This document shows, piece by piece, positions 35,482-44,152 of a DNA stretch of 64,000 nt. The notes under the pieces were generated by a model. It was given only the letters and a program-made list of their open reading frames with translations. It did not search any database and had not been told where the DNA came from. A program made the position numbers and the translations under genes. Positions within the stretch are counted from its first letter, which is position 1, and each line of letters opens with the position of its first letter. The DNA is from Tautonia sociabilis. GTDB taxonomy: Bacteria; Planctomycetota; Planctomycetia; Isosphaerales; Isosphaeraceae. The DNA lies in assembly GCF_003977685.1 (NCBI RefSeq), contig NZ_RYZH01000009.1, positions 1-64,000 of the forward strand, written 5' to 3'.

Positions 35482-37095
35482 TCATCCGGGTCCGCCGGAT
35501 CGGGGAGGGGAGCCTCCCGAGCCCGTCGGCATCGTCTCCGGGGCGAGGCGACGAGCGGCCTCGATCTGAGGGGGCGCCGGCCGGGTCGGGTCGCGGGGGA
35601 GGTACACGTAAAGCGAATACCGCTCGTCCCCCGGGGCGATCGCGAAGGCCGGCCGGTACGTCTCGACCGTCTCCAGGATCAGGTCCGGGGGGAGCAGCAA
35701 GTGGTGGGTCAGGGCGTCGCGGTCGAGCAGGTCCCCCACCGAGATGATCGCGTCGAAATCGGACTGGGTGATCATCGCCGAGATGTCGAACGGCCGGATC
35801 CGCTTCCTCATGCAGAGGTCCCGGAACAGCCAGGGGTCGATCAGCGGAGCGTTCGTCCCCATGTGCAGCAGGATCGGGCCGCAGTCGGTGAGGATGGGGT
35901 GGTTCGGGTCCGAGGCCAGCTCGTCGAGGAGCCGGTGGGCCTCCAGCGTCGCCCGGCCCCGGTCGGAGGCGTAGAACCGGGCCTCGGCCACCGACCCCGA
36001 CAGCACCCGAACCGCGTCCCGGAGCCCCGGCACGAGCAAGGCGGCGACGAGCACGGCCGCCCCGACCGCCAGGACCGGGGGCCGCTCCCCCCACTGCCGC
36101 TTCCCCGAGGCCAGCCACCCCCAGACCGCCCCCGCCGCCAGGGCGGCCACCAGCCGGGCGCCGAGGAAGTAATTCAGGTCCGAGCCGACCTTCCTGGAGG
36201 TGATCACCGCCGCTGCCGGCACCAGCACCGCCAGGGCCGCCAGCGCCGGCTCCCTCGGCCGTTGGAAGGCCCAGAGCACCAGCCCGAGGGCCGGGAAGAT
36301 CAGCAGCTCCGGGGCCCGGTCGCGGATCCCCTCCAGCACCATCCGCCAGTAGGGGGGCGAGGCCGGCTCGGCCAGGTTGGCCAGCAGCGAGACGGCGAAC
36401 CAGGGGCCCGTCGCCAGCCACCCCAGCCCGACGATCGCCCCGATCGCCGCCGCCGCCCCCACCGCCAGGGCCCCTCCGGCCCGAGGGCGTCCTCCTAGCA
36501 CCAGGCCGACGACCGCCGAGACGAGGTAGATGCCCGCCGTCTGCTTGGTCATCGTCGCCAAGACGAGCAAGGCCCCGCCCAGCCACCGCCGGGCCGCCCT
36601 CGGGGAGATCGCCGCGAGGAAGCCGGCGATTCCCAGGGCGTCGGCCATCAGGTCCGGCCTCACCATCGGCCCGAAGGGCATCAGCGGGGCCGAGCTGAGC
36701 CCGATCAGCCCGGCGACCAGCCCCGCTCCCCGGCCGTACCGCCTCCCGGCGGCCACGCCGACCACCCCGGCCGCCGCCAGGTCCGAGGCGATCGACACCG
36801 CCCGGCCGATCCGGGCCAGCGCCTCTGGACCGGCGTCGGCCAGCCTCCCCAGGCCCCCGACGACCAGGAAATACAGCGGAGCGAAGAAGTTCACCACGTA
36901 GGGCGGGTTGCGGTAGTCCAGGTAGATCGGCTCCCCGACCCGGACCCGCCAGCAGTACTGGACGAAGACCGCCTCGAAGTAGAACGCCTCCAGCGGGTCG
37001 ACGAAGGCGATCGCCGAGTGCGCCAGGAAGAGCGCCGATCGGATCGCGGCCAGCGCGACCGTCAGGGCGAAGGCCAGCCAGATCAGCCGTCGCAT
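35482..37095 (-). CDS. Multi-spanning membrane glycosyltransferase (GT39/ArnT-like), paralogue 2
   Basis: 537 residues with the same architecture as the gene at 33231: N-terminal hydrophobic helix, NFFAPLYFLVVGGLGRLADA, MVRPDLMADALGIAGFLAA, KQTAGIY, VGSDLNYFLGARLVAALAAGAVWG, then a soluble C-terminus containing DPWLFRDL. The C-terminal 40 residues are Pro/Gly-rich. Presumably an integral inner-membrane enzyme that moves a sugar from a lipid donor to an envelope acceptor. It lies 50 bp downstream of the DUF2064 transferase gene, so a shared transcript for glycan modification is likely. Confidence 0.87.
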   Translation of the reverse strand: MRRLIWLAFALTVALAAIRSALFLAHSAIAFVDPLEAFYFEAVFVQYCWRVRVGEPIYLDYRNPPYVVNFFAPLYFLVVGGLGRLADAGPEALARIGRAVSIASDLAAAGVVGVAAGRRYGRGAGLVAGLIGLSSAPLMPFGPMVRPDLMADALGIAGFLAAISPRAARRWLGGALLVLATMTKQTAGIYLVSAVVGLVLGGRPRAGGALAVGAAAAIGAIVGLGWLATGPWFAVSLLANLAEPASPPYWRMVLEGIRDRAPELLIFPALGLVLWAFQRPREPALAALAVLVPAAAVITSRKVGSDLNYFLGARLVAALAAGAVWGWLASGKRQWGERPPVLAVGAAVLVAALLVPGLRDAVRVLSGSVAEARFYASDRGRATLEAHRLLDELASDPNHPILTDCGPILLHMGTNAPLIDPWLFRDLCMRKRIRPFDISAMITQSDFDAIISVGDLLDRDALTHHLLLPPDLILETVETYRPAFAIAPGDERYSLYVYLPRDPTRPAPPQIEAARRLAPETMPTGSGGSPPRSGGPG

Positions 37096-37145
37096 CGCTC
37101 GCCGCGCTCCGTCCGTCCGCCCTCCCGAATCGGACCCAACGCCGA

Positions 37146-37865
37146 TCACCGCGCCGCGGCCCCCGGCAGCACCCGGGGCAGCAGCGCCTCGACCCGGGGC
37201 AAGCTCGGGTCCAGGCCCGAGGCGCGCATCGCCCTCACGTGGGAACCGAGCAGCCGCCAGTCGTCGGGAGCGTCGACATCGTACCAGGGGGGAAGCACCG
37301 CCAGCGACCGTCCTGTGCCCCGCAGGCGGTCGAGCGTCTGCGAGAGCACCTGCGGGGTTCCCCAGTCCACCCCCTCGAAGATCGCCGGCACCGGCGGTCG
37401 GCAGCCGATCAGGTAATAGCCGCCGTCGGTCGCCGGCCCGAGCACCACGTCCTTCCCTTCGAGGCAGAGGAAGGCGGAGACGACGATCGACGGGTCGAGC
37501 GTCGGGCTGTCGGAGCCGATGACGACGACCCGGGTCGCCCCCTCCTCGAACTCCCCCGCGAAGAAGGCCCGCAGCCGGGCGCCGAGGTCGCCGTCGGCCT
37601 GCGGCTGCATCGCCAGCGACGGCGGCACGATCGGGTCGAACCACGGGCCGGCGTCGGCCGGCGCGTAGACGAACACGCGGCGGCCGCCGGGGGCGAGGAA
37701 GCGGTCGGAGGCCCAGGAGTCGAGCGTGTCCAGCAGCATCGCCTCGTGTGCCTCGGCGGCGAAGCCGTCGCCGAACTCGGCCGCCAGCCTCGTCTTCACC
37801 CGGCCCGGCTCCGGCCGCTTCCCGAAAATGCCCAGCACCGCCCCGTCCGGCATCGGCCACGCCAC
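37146..37865 (-). CDS. DUF2064/TIGR04282-family glycosyltransferase
   Basis: 239 residues, a GT-A-like nucleotidyl/glycosyl transferase fold. Motifs are LGIFGKRPEPGRVKTRLAAEFG near the N-terminus, VVVIGSDSPTLDPSI (DxD-type nucleotide-sugar site), VVLGPATDGGYYLIGC and GVDWGTPQVLSQTLDRL. The TIGR04282 name is tied to arsenosugar biosynthesis, but most members lack proof of that role and no ars genes are seen here. Cytosolic. It is separated by 4 bp from the glutaredoxin-like gene upstream and by 50 bp from paralogue 2 downstream. Confidence 0.9.
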   Translation of the reverse strand: MAWPMPDGAVLGIFGKRPEPGRVKTRLAAEFGDGFAAEAHEAMLLDTLDSWASDRFLAPGGRRVFVYAPADAGPWFDPIVPPSLAMQPQADGDLGARLRAFFAGEFEEGATRVVVIGSDSPTLDPSIVVSAFLCLEGKDVVLGPATDGGYYLIGCRPPVPAIFEGVDWGTPQVLSQTLDRLRGTGRSLAVLPPWYDVDAPDDWRLLGSHVRAMRASGLDPSLPRVEALLPRVLPGAAAR

Positions 37866-37869
37866 GATC

Positions 37870-38193
37870 TCACCCCCTCGCCTGCCCCTTCTCCCCGCGA
37901 TTGGCCTCGGCCTCCAGTAGCCGATCCAGCAACACCGGCGTTACCTCGCCCCGGAACCGGACCTTGCCGTCGACCAGGACCACCGGCACCGACTCCCCGT
38001 ACCGAGCCGCCAGGGCCGGGTCCCCGTCCACGTCGACCTCCTCGACCGAGAACCCGTGAGCCTTCCTCCTGGGCTCGATCACCGCCTTCGCCCGTTCGCA
38101 GCAGGAGCACTCGGCCCGGGAGTAGATCGTCACCCGCAGGTGGTCCGCTCTCGGAAGGGGTCGAGAAGGGAAGGGCCATCGGATCGACCGCAT
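37870..38193 (-). CDS. Glutaredoxin-like thioredoxin-fold protein
   Basis: 107 residues. The fold signature is VTIYSRAECSCCERAKAVIE, with Cys29 and Cys32 as the CxxC pair (CSCC, an extra Cys31 in between), then VDVDGDPALAARYGESVPVVLVDGKVRFRGEV with the cis-Pro of the thioredoxin fold. It corresponds to the DUF836/glutaredoxin family: small cytosolic thiol-disulfide or metal-handling proteins. The first 20 residues are basic and Pro-rich and may be untranslated, so the start is uncertain. It sits 28 bp from the phosphatase-like gene upstream and 4 bp from DUF2064 downstream, indicating an operon. Confidence 0.87.
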   Translation of the reverse strand: MRSIRWPFPSRPLPRADHLRVTIYSRAECSCCERAKAVIEPRRKAHGFSVEEVDVDGDPALAARYGESVPVVLVDGKVRFRGEVTPVLLDRLLEAEANRGEKGQARG

Positions 38194-38221
38194 CGAGGAA
38201 GCTCCAGGATCCCGAGGTGGG

Positions 38222-38788
38222 TCAGGGGAGCGGGCCCAGGTACTGCTCGACCATCGCCGGCGCTCCGGTGACGGACTTCGTGAACGCATCCGCCTGCGAC
38301 CGGGAAACGCCCCGGTTCTTCACCAGGTGAGCCGCCCAGAGCTGGGTCGCCCGAAAGGCCGAGCCGCAGTGAATCAGCGCCTTGCCCTGGTGGGACCGCA
38401 GCGCCTCGTGCAGTTGCTCGACCGCCTCCGGCCTCGGAGCGAACGCGCCGGGGCCGATGGGGATGTGCACGTAGTCAACCCCCAGCGTCTTGAGCGTCTC
38501 CGGCTCGTCGAACGGCAGCGACGCCATCTCCCTCGGCGTCCTGAGGTTGATGACGACGCTCACCCCGTCGCGGGCGAGCCGCTCCAGGTCCTCCCGGCGC
38601 GGCTGTCCGGCCAGCAGGATGGGGCCGGCCTCGTGGAGCCCCCCCATCTCCTCCCCGCCGGGGACGGCCCGGGGAGGCTTCACGTCCGCCTCGGCGATCG
38701 AGGGGGCCGGCTCCGGGTCGTCGGCCGAGCCGGGGACCGAGAGCGGCGGGAACAGCAACACGGCGGCCAGGATCGAGCGTCGAGTCAT
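38222..38788 (-). CDS. Exported phosphatase-like protein (DUF442/tyrosine-phosphatase-like fold)
   Basis: 188 residues with a cleavable signal peptide (RRSILAAVLLFPPLSVPGSA). The body follows the small dual-specificity-phosphatase-like pattern: ILLAGQPRREDLERLARDGVSVVINLRTPREM, then YVHIPIGPGAFAP, then active-site loop HCGSAFRATQLW with Cys141 and Arg146 (CX4R). In DUF442-type proteins this loop is usually C-x-S-G-x-R; here Ala replaces Gly. Substrate unknown. Probably periplasmic. It starts the minus-strand group that runs into the glycosyltransferases, 106 bp after the PNPOx-like gene. Confidence 0.85.
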   Translation of the reverse strand: MTRRSILAAVLLFPPLSVPGSADDPEPAPSIAEADVKPPRAVPGGEEMGGLHEAGPILLAGQPRREDLERLARDGVSVVINLRTPREMASLPFDEPETLKTLGVDYVHIPIGPGAFAPRPEAVEQLHEALRSHQGKALIHCGSAFRATQLWAAHLVKNRGVSRSQADAFTKSVTGAPAMVEQYLGPLP

Positions 38789-38894
38789 CACGGGGACGTT
38801 CCCTCGGAGTGGCCCGGGGAGCCGGCCGGCCGGATCCCGGGATCGCTTCGCTTGAAACCGGGAGGCCGCGGCGCTTCGCCCGAGTCGCGGCCGA

Positions 38895-39488
38895 TCACGG
38901 GTTGATCTCCACCGCCTCCCAGGGGCCCGAGGCCCCCCGAGCCAGCCTCTGGTAGCGGATCCGGGCGTGCGGGTCGGGCCGGAGGTCGAGGTGGTCGACC
39001 CGGTCGGGCTCCAGCACCAGCAGGGCGAAGTTCGGGGGAGGCCGGTTCGGGTCGGGCGTCGGGACCCGGAATCGCCTCGGCTCGGCCCGGGGGGCGCCGG
39101 GGGAGGGCCAGCAGAAGGAGAGGCGAGTGGCCGTCGGCAGCCCGGCCCAGCAGGCGAGCCGCTCGTCGGCGAGGGCCGACTCGGAGTGCGCGTCGTCGAC
39201 CAGGAGGAGTCGGCCGGCGATCCGGAATTGCTCTCGGGACTCCCGGAACACCCAGCAGGCCTCGGCCCGGGGGTCGGCGGCCAGGTGCCAGGCCTTGTCG
39301 CTCCGGGTATCGGTGGCGAATCGCATCGCGTCCCCCCCGCCGCCGAGGAAGCCCCGGAAGACGACCGTCCGCACCGTCGGCCCACCGTCGGGGCCGATGG
39401 TCGCCAATTGCACCCACCGGGAGGAGGGGTCAGGGCCGTGGAGGGTCAACGCTCGCTCGATCGCGATCCGCCAGGGGGTTTCGGTCAT
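38895..39488 (-). CDS. Pyridoxamine 5'-phosphate oxidase-like FMN-binding protein
   Basis: 197 residues. The split-barrel flavin fold is seen in WVQLATIGPDGGPTVRTVVFRGF, MRFATDTRSDKAWHLAADPRAEACWVF (FMN contacts), FRIAGRLLLVDD, and a C-terminal arginine-rich tail with RIRYQRL and a conserved PNPOx_C-like end. It resembles the Alr4036 group of pyridoxamine oxidase-like proteins. Cofactor FMN is predicted; the substrate is unproven and it is not the classical PdxH. The ATG at 39488 is preferred because the upstream in-frame extension is Arg/Pro-rich. Divergently transcribed from the molybdopterin oxidoreductase. Confidence 0.87.
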   Translation of the reverse strand: MTETPWRIAIERALTLHGPDPSSRWVQLATIGPDGGPTVRTVVFRGFLGGGGDAMRFATDTRSDKAWHLAADPRAEACWVFRESREQFRIAGRLLLVDDAHSESALADERLACWAGLPTATRLSFCWPSPGAPRAEPRRFRVPTPDPNRPPPNFALLVLEPDRVDHLDLRPDPHARIRYQRLARGASGPWEAVEINP

Positions 39489-39610
39489 GCCGGTTATTGT
39501 CGTCTTCCGGGCCGGTCCGGGCAAGCGGGCGAACGTCCCGGGGGCGGCCGGTGTCCTCCCCTCGACTCGAATTGCGACCGCCTCCCGACCCCAGCGCGCA
39601 GACTCCCGGG

Positions 39611-39639
39611 GCGACAGACGGAGCCGACCCTTCTACAAT
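39611..39639 (+). promoter_or_regulatory. Candidate promoter for molybdopterin oxidoreductase
   Basis: GCGACA (39611-39616) and TACAAT (39634-39639) with a 17-bp spacer; matches to consensus are four and five of six. Transcription would start near 39646, almost at the ATG at 39648. Confidence 0.5.
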
Positions 39640-39647
39640 GAGGTGGG

Positions 39648-41816
39648 ATGATCGCCAGGCCGACGCCACCACCGACGCTCCCCATCGGAGATCCTCCCGC
39701 CTTGGCCACCGCCACGCCGACCGTCGTGAAGAACGTCTGCCCGCTTGACTGCCCCGACACCTGCCGCATGGTCGTCACCGTGCGGAACGGCGTCGCGACC
39801 GACCTGCGCGGCGACCGCGAGCACCCGTTCACCCGAGGCTTCCTCTGCCAGAAGATGGCGAGGTACCTGGATCGCGTCTACAGCCCTGACCGCCTGACCC
39901 ACCCCCTGCGCCGGGTCGGGCCGAAGGGGCCCGGCCGGGGCCGATTCGAGCGCATCGGCTGGGACGAGGCGCTCGACCTCATCGCCGACCGCTTCCGCGC
40001 CATCGCGGAGTCTCCCGACGGCCCCGAGGCGATCCTCCCCTACAGCTACTACGGCACGATGGGGAAGCTCCAGGCCGAGAGCCTCGACCGCCGCTTCTTC
40101 CACCGCCTCGGCGCCTCGATGCTCGATCGCACGATCTGCGCCTCCGCCGGCGGCGTCGGCTACGAGTACACGATGGGGACCGGCCGCCTCGGCGCCGACC
40201 CGATGGCGGTGGTCGATTGCTCCCTCATCATCAACTGGGGATCGAACACCGCCAACACGAACAGCCACCTCTGGAGCCTCATGATCGAGGCCCGCAAGCG
40301 ACACGGCGCCTCGATCATCACCATCGACCCCTACACCAGCCCCACCGCCCGCCGCTCCGACTGGCACCTCCAGCCCCGCCCCGGCACCGACGCGGCCCTG
40401 GCCCTCGGCCTGATGCACGTCATCTGGCGAGACGGCCTCCAGGACCAGGACTACCTCGACCGAGGCACCGTCGGCGCCGAGCTGCTCCGCGATCGCGTCC
40501 TGAAGGAGTACGCTCCCGATCGGGTGTCGGCCATCACCGGCGTTCCCGCCTCCTCGATCGAGGAACTCGCCCGGCGCTATGCCACCGAGCACCCCTCGCT
40601 CATCCGCCTCAACTACGGCCTTCAGCGCCACGGAGGAGGCGGGATGGCCGTGCGCACGATCTCCTGCCTGCCGGCGATCGTCGGCGCCTGGCGGCACCGG
40701 GGCGGGGGCGTCTTGCTCTCGACCAGCGGCACCTACGGGCTGAATTCGCCCGCCCTGACCCGCCCCGACCTCTCCCCTCCCGGCACCCGATCGGTCAACA
40801 TGAACCGCCTGGGAGAGGCCCTGCTCGGCGAGCTGGACGGTCCCCCCGTCCGGGCGCTCTACGTCTACAACTGCAACCCCGCCGCCGTCGCCCCCGACCA
40901 GGCGAAGGTCATCCGCGGCCTCTCTCGAGCGGACCTGTTCACCGTCGTCCACGAGCTGTTCCCGACCGACACCGTCGACTACGCCGACATCGTCCTGCCC
41001 GCCACCTCCCAGCTCGAACACGAAGATCTCCACACGTCTTACGGCCACCACTTCGTCATGCACAACCCCCGGGCGATTGCCCCGGTCGGCGAGTCCCGCT
41101 CGAACGCCGAGGTCTTCCGAGCCCTGGCCGCCCGCCTCGGCTTCGAGCCCAAGCTGTTCCCCGACGACGACACCCTGATGCGCCAGGCCCTCGACGGCGG
41201 CCCGGCCCTGGCCGGGATCTCCCTGGAACGATTGAAGGCGGAGGGCTCGATCCGCCTGAACCTCCCGGAGGATTACCGCCCCTTCGCCGACGGCGTCTTC
41301 CCCACCCCCTCCGGCAAGTGCGAGCTGTATTCCGACCGCATGAAGGCCGCCGGGCTCGACCCGTTGCCCACCTATATTCCACCGCATGAAGATCCGATCA
41401 CGAAACCGGATCTGGCGGCGAAGTACCCCCTCCAGCTCCTCAGCCCCCCTCGCCCCCAGTTCCTCAACTCGACCTTCGCCAACTCCGCGTCCCACCTGAA
41501 GGCCGCCGGCGGCCCGACAATCGAGCTGGCCGCCGAGGACGCCTCCTCCCGAGGGCTCTCCGACGGCGACTGGGCCGAGGTGTTCAACGATCGAGGCCGC
41601 TTCGTCGCCCGGGTCGCCCTCACCGGCGCCGTCCGGCCCGGCACGGCGGCAAGCACCGGCATCTACTGGTCGAGGCTCTCCCCCGGCGGCTCCGGAGTGA
41701 ACGCCACCACCTCCGCCGCCCTGACCGACATGGGCGGCGGCGCCACCTTCTTCGACAACCTCGTCGAGGTCCGCAAGCTCGACGGCCCTCCCCCGGCCTC
41801 CCCTTGCGAGAGCTGA
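39648..41816 (+). CDS. Molybdopterin-dependent oxidoreductase (Mo-bisMGD family)
   Basis: 722 residues from 39648. The N-terminal [4Fe-4S] motif is Cys31, Cys35, Cys39 and Cys67 (CPLDCPDTC then FLCQKM), a variant C-x3-C-x3-C-x27-C spacing. Then the catalytic body: YYGTMGKLQAESLDRRFF, NWGSNTANTNSHLW, IDPYTSPTARRSDWHLQPRPGTDAALALGLMH, VYNCNPAAVAPDQ, and the Molydop_binding C-terminal domain (LLSPPRPQFLNSTFAN, GIYWSRLSPG). No Tat signal, so it is cytosolic. Substrate unknown; other subunits are not adjacent. The start could instead be TTG at 39702, because the promoter at 39611-39639 leaves no leader for 39648. There is GAGGTGGG before 39648 and GGAG before 39702. Confidence 0.9.
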   Translation: MIARPTPPPTLPIGDPPALATATPTVVKNVCPLDCPDTCRMVVTVRNGVATDLRGDREHPFTRGFLCQKMARYLDRVYSPDRLTHPLRRVGPKGPGRGRFERIGWDEALDLIADRFRAIAESPDGPEAILPYSYYGTMGKLQAESLDRRFFHRLGASMLDRTICASAGGVGYEYTMGTGRLGADPMAVVDCSLIINWGSNTANTNSHLWSLMIEARKRHGASIITIDPYTSPTARRSDWHLQPRPGTDAALALGLMHVIWRDGLQDQDYLDRGTVGAELLRDRVLKEYAPDRVSAITGVPASSIEELARRYATEHPSLIRLNYGLQRHGGGGMAVRTISCLPAIVGAWRHRGGGVLLSTSGTYGLNSPALTRPDLSPPGTRSVNMNRLGEALLGELDGPPVRALYVYNCNPAAVAPDQAKVIRGLSRADLFTVVHELFPTDTVDYADIVLPATSQLEHEDLHTSYGHHFVMHNPRAIAPVGESRSNAEVFRALAARLGFEPKLFPDDDTLMRQALDGGPALAGISLERLKAEGSIRLNLPEDYRPFADGVFPTPSGKCELYSDRMKAAGLDPLPTYIPPHEDPITKPDLAAKYPLQLLSPPRPQFLNSTFANSASHLKAAGGPTIELAAEDASSRGLSDGDWAEVFNDRGRFVARVALTGAVRPGTAASTGIYWSRLSPGGSGVNATTSAALTDMGGGATFFDNLVEVRKLDGPPPASPCES

Positions 41817-41874
41817 CCGCCCGCCTCGAGCATCGGGATCGGGTGCCGAAGCCCCCCTCCCGGAGCGCCGACCG

Positions 41875-42105
41875 ATGCCGGAGCGATCCCCGAGACGCGG
41901 TACCCTTCTGGCCCGCCTGCCGTGGGTGTCGATCGCCGTCGCGGCCGGCTTCGCGGCGGGCATCGGCGCCGGCGGCGCGTCACGGATCGCTTGCATGGAA
42001 TTGATCGGCCCGATCGTCGGTCCGCGTGCCTTTCGGATCGTCCGGCCCGGCCCGGCGAGCCCGAGCCGCCGATCGGCGATCCGCCGATCCCCTCCCCGAC
42101 CCTGA
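41875..42105 (+). CDS. Possible small membrane protein
   Basis: 76 residues with one hydrophobic segment (WVSIAVAAGFAAGIGAGGASRIA), starting at an ATG preceded by GGAG 9 nt away. The second half is Arg/Pro/Ser-rich. I do not recognise it and the frame may be chance; the 329-bp gap between the molybdopterin gene and the CYTH gene otherwise looks empty. Confidence 0.25.
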   Translation: MPERSPRRGTLLARLPWVSIAVAAGFAAGIGAGGASRIACMELIGPIVGPRAFRIVRPGPASPSRRSAIRRSPPRP

Positions 42106-42145
42106 CCGGAGCGGACGAGACGCGGCCGCCGGCCCCGGCGGGCGA

Positions 42146-42715
42146 TCAGGCGCCGAGGTGTTCCAGAGCCATGCGCAAATACGATCGCATTTCGACATGA
42201 TCCGGCCCCAGACCGAGGCGCCCGGCCAGTTCCAGGACGAACTGCTGCGCCTCGGGCAGATCGGCCGGCCCGTGGGCGATCGCCTCGACCTCGGCGAAGG
42301 AGCCCAGCCCCTCCACGGAGTCGAGCCCGACCTGCATCGGCCTCCCCTCGAAGTCGAGCCGGTAGCCGACGCGACGCTTGCGGATCGTCGCCACGGGGCG
42401 GAAACCGAGATTGACGAACAACCGCTCCATCATCGCCAGCGCATCCAGGCCGGGCTCATAGGAAAGCTCCAGCTCCTCCCGGGTCTTGGTCGGGCCGGCG
42501 AGCTTGGGGCCCTTGTAGGTCACTCGGTTCTCGGAACCGTCGCGGCGAAGCCGAAGCGCCTCGTCCGTCTCACGGAAGTCGCGGGACGGGTGGGCCAGAT
42601 AGATGTCCTCCTGCTCGACCTGCTCCCCTCGCTCGGCCCCCAGTTCCGCCAGCCGGGCCGCCAGCTCCTCGTGATCGGCGTCCCGGAACTTCATCTCGAC
42701 CTCGAATGGAGTCAT
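42146..42715 (-). CDS. CYTH-domain protein (class IV adenylate cyclase-like)
   Basis: 189 residues. The N-terminal EVEMK (Glu5, Glu7, Lys9) is the ExExK signature of the triphosphate tunnel metalloenzyme/CYTH superfamily. Later strands include TDEALRLRRDGSENRVTYKGPK, TKTREELELSYEP, RKRRVGYRLDF and QVGLDSVEGLGSFAEVEAI, with the expected Arg/Lys and Glu residues lining the tunnel. Family members are class IV adenylate cyclase (CyaB) or thiamine triphosphatase-type hydrolases; the ligand cannot be told here. Cytosolic and apparently monocistronic, 188 bp upstream of the TolB-like gene end. Confidence 0.92.
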   Translation of the reverse strand: MTPFEVEMKFRDADHEELAARLAELGAERGEQVEQEDIYLAHPSRDFRETDEALRLRRDGSENRVTYKGPKLAGPTKTREELELSYEPGLDALAMMERLFVNLGFRPVATIRKRRVGYRLDFEGRPMQVGLDSVEGLGSFAEVEAIAHGPADLPEAQQFVLELAGRLGLGPDHVEMRSYLRMALEHLGA

Positions 42716-42903
42716 CGGCGATGCTCCCGAGCCACTCCCCGCGTTCTGCCGTCCTCGATCCGGCCCTCGCCGCAGCCTATCCGCTCCCGAACCGCGAGGT
42801 CAACCGGACGCAGCCTCCCCGCGAAGCAGCCCCGCGGCCGGGGCCGACCGGCAGACGGGAAGATCGGTCTTGAGGCCCTCCCCGACGGGGGAGATTCCGC
42901 CGG

Positions 42904-43866
42904 TCAGGGCACCGGCCTCCGGCTGGCGAAGGCGACGGAGCGACCGTCGGGGGACCAGCAGGGGTCTCGGTCCCCCAGGCGATCGGGCAGCAGCGGGAGG
43001 ACGACCTCGCTGGCCAGCTCCAGCACGAGGATCCGGCTGGTGGGGCGGCCGAGCTGGTCGGTGAAGGCGACCCGGGAAGCGTCGGGGCTCAGCGCGGCGC
43101 CGTCTTCCCGGCTGGGGTGATTGGTCAGCCGGCGGACCTCCCTCCCCCCGTCGGCCGACGCCCGGTACAGGTCCCAGCGCACCCCTCGGTTCGAGAGGAA
43201 GACGACTTCGAGGCCGTCGGGAGTCCAGATGGGCTCGGTGTCCATCGCCGGGTCGTCGGTCAGGCGGCTCTGGGCCAGGCCGTCGGCCGAGCGGACGTAG
43301 ATGTCCCAGGTTGCCCCGCGTCGGCTGGAGAAGGCGAGGCGGTCGTCGGTGGGCGACCAGCGCGGCCAGAGGCCCGAGCCCACCACCTCGGCCGGCCCGG
43401 GATCGTCGTCGGGGCCCCCCAGCCGGACGACGGCGATCCGCTCGTCGTTGCGGCCGGGGCGAGACCAGTCGGCGGCGATCGCCGGCTTGCCGCTGACCAT
43501 GAAGGCCAGCCTCGAGCCGTCGCAAGACCAGCTCGGCGCCACTCCCTCGGCCACCGTCCGGGACGGCCCTCCCCCGGCCGGCACGATCCGGATCTCGGGC
43601 CTCCTCCCCGAGGCGTCGAACGCGGTGAAGGCGATCTCCCGACCGTCGGGAGACCAGCTCGGGTGCGCCGCCCGGACAAATCCGCCCGGCCCCTCCCCCG
43701 GCCTCGCCACGGCGCGCAGCCCCTGGCCGTCGGCCCCGACGACGAAGAGCCCGGCCGTTCCCTGCGCGTGCACGTCCCCATCGGCGGTGACGGCGATGGC
43801 CAGCAGGGCCACGGCGGCCCGGGCCGCGATGGCCCCCGCCCGCCCCCGACACACTCGCTCGTCCAC
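42904..43866 (-). CDS. Exported TolB-like/PD40 propeller protein
   Basis: About 320 residues from a GTG at 43866, preceded by an A/G-rich region. The frame is open to 44055 but that extension is Arg/Ser/Gly-rich. A hydrophobic leader (AIAARAAVALLAIAVTADGDVHA) suggests export. Beta-propeller blades carry the PD40 pattern: SWSPDGREIAFTAF, SWSCDGSRLAFMV, RWSPTDDRLAFSSRRG, IWTPDGLEVVFLSNRG, ALSPDASRVAFTD and CWSPDGRSVAFASRR. It probably binds a partner in the periplasm. It is a second TolB-like protein in the window (the first is at 22328) and has no Tol-Pal neighbours. Confidence 0.83.
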   Translation of the reverse strand: MDERVCRGRAGAIAARAAVALLAIAVTADGDVHAQGTAGLFVVGADGQGLRAVARPGEGPGGFVRAAHPSWSPDGREIAFTAFDASGRRPEIRIVPAGGGPSRTVAEGVAPSWSCDGSRLAFMVSGKPAIAADWSRPGRNDERIAVVRLGGPDDDPGPAEVVGSGLWPRWSPTDDRLAFSSRRGATWDIYVRSADGLAQSRLTDDPAMDTEPIWTPDGLEVVFLSNRGVRWDLYRASADGGREVRRLTNHPSREDGAALSPDASRVAFTDQLGRPTSRILVLELASEVVLPLLPDRLGDRDPCWSPDGRSVAFASRRPVP

Positions 43867-44118
43867 GATCGCCCCCCCTTCATCTCCCGAGTGGCCCGAT
43901 CGGATCCGATCACGGGCCTCTCCTGGGCGGTCGCGTGAGGCGTCGGCCCGTGATTGGGGTCCGCTCCTGGTCGCGGCACCGCCCATCCTATCAGGCGAGG
44001 CGGTCCCGCGCAAGCGACCGGCGGGGAGGGTTCGGGCCGAAGGCGGCCAGGGCAACGCGGCGGCCCGGCAACAGGCAGACGATGCCGGGCCACGGCCGAC
44101 CGACCCTCGAACGTCCTT

Positions 44119-44140
44119 CGGCCGCCGGCCGAGGCGGCCG
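44119..44140 (-). terminator. Hairpin after DUF1559 gene
   Basis: CGGCCGCC (44119-44126) pairs with GGCGGCCG (44133-44140) around loop GGCCGA, 12 bp past the DUF1559 stop (reading the minus strand). No T-run. Confidence 0.4.
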
Positions 44141-44152
44141 GCGACCAGCGAT

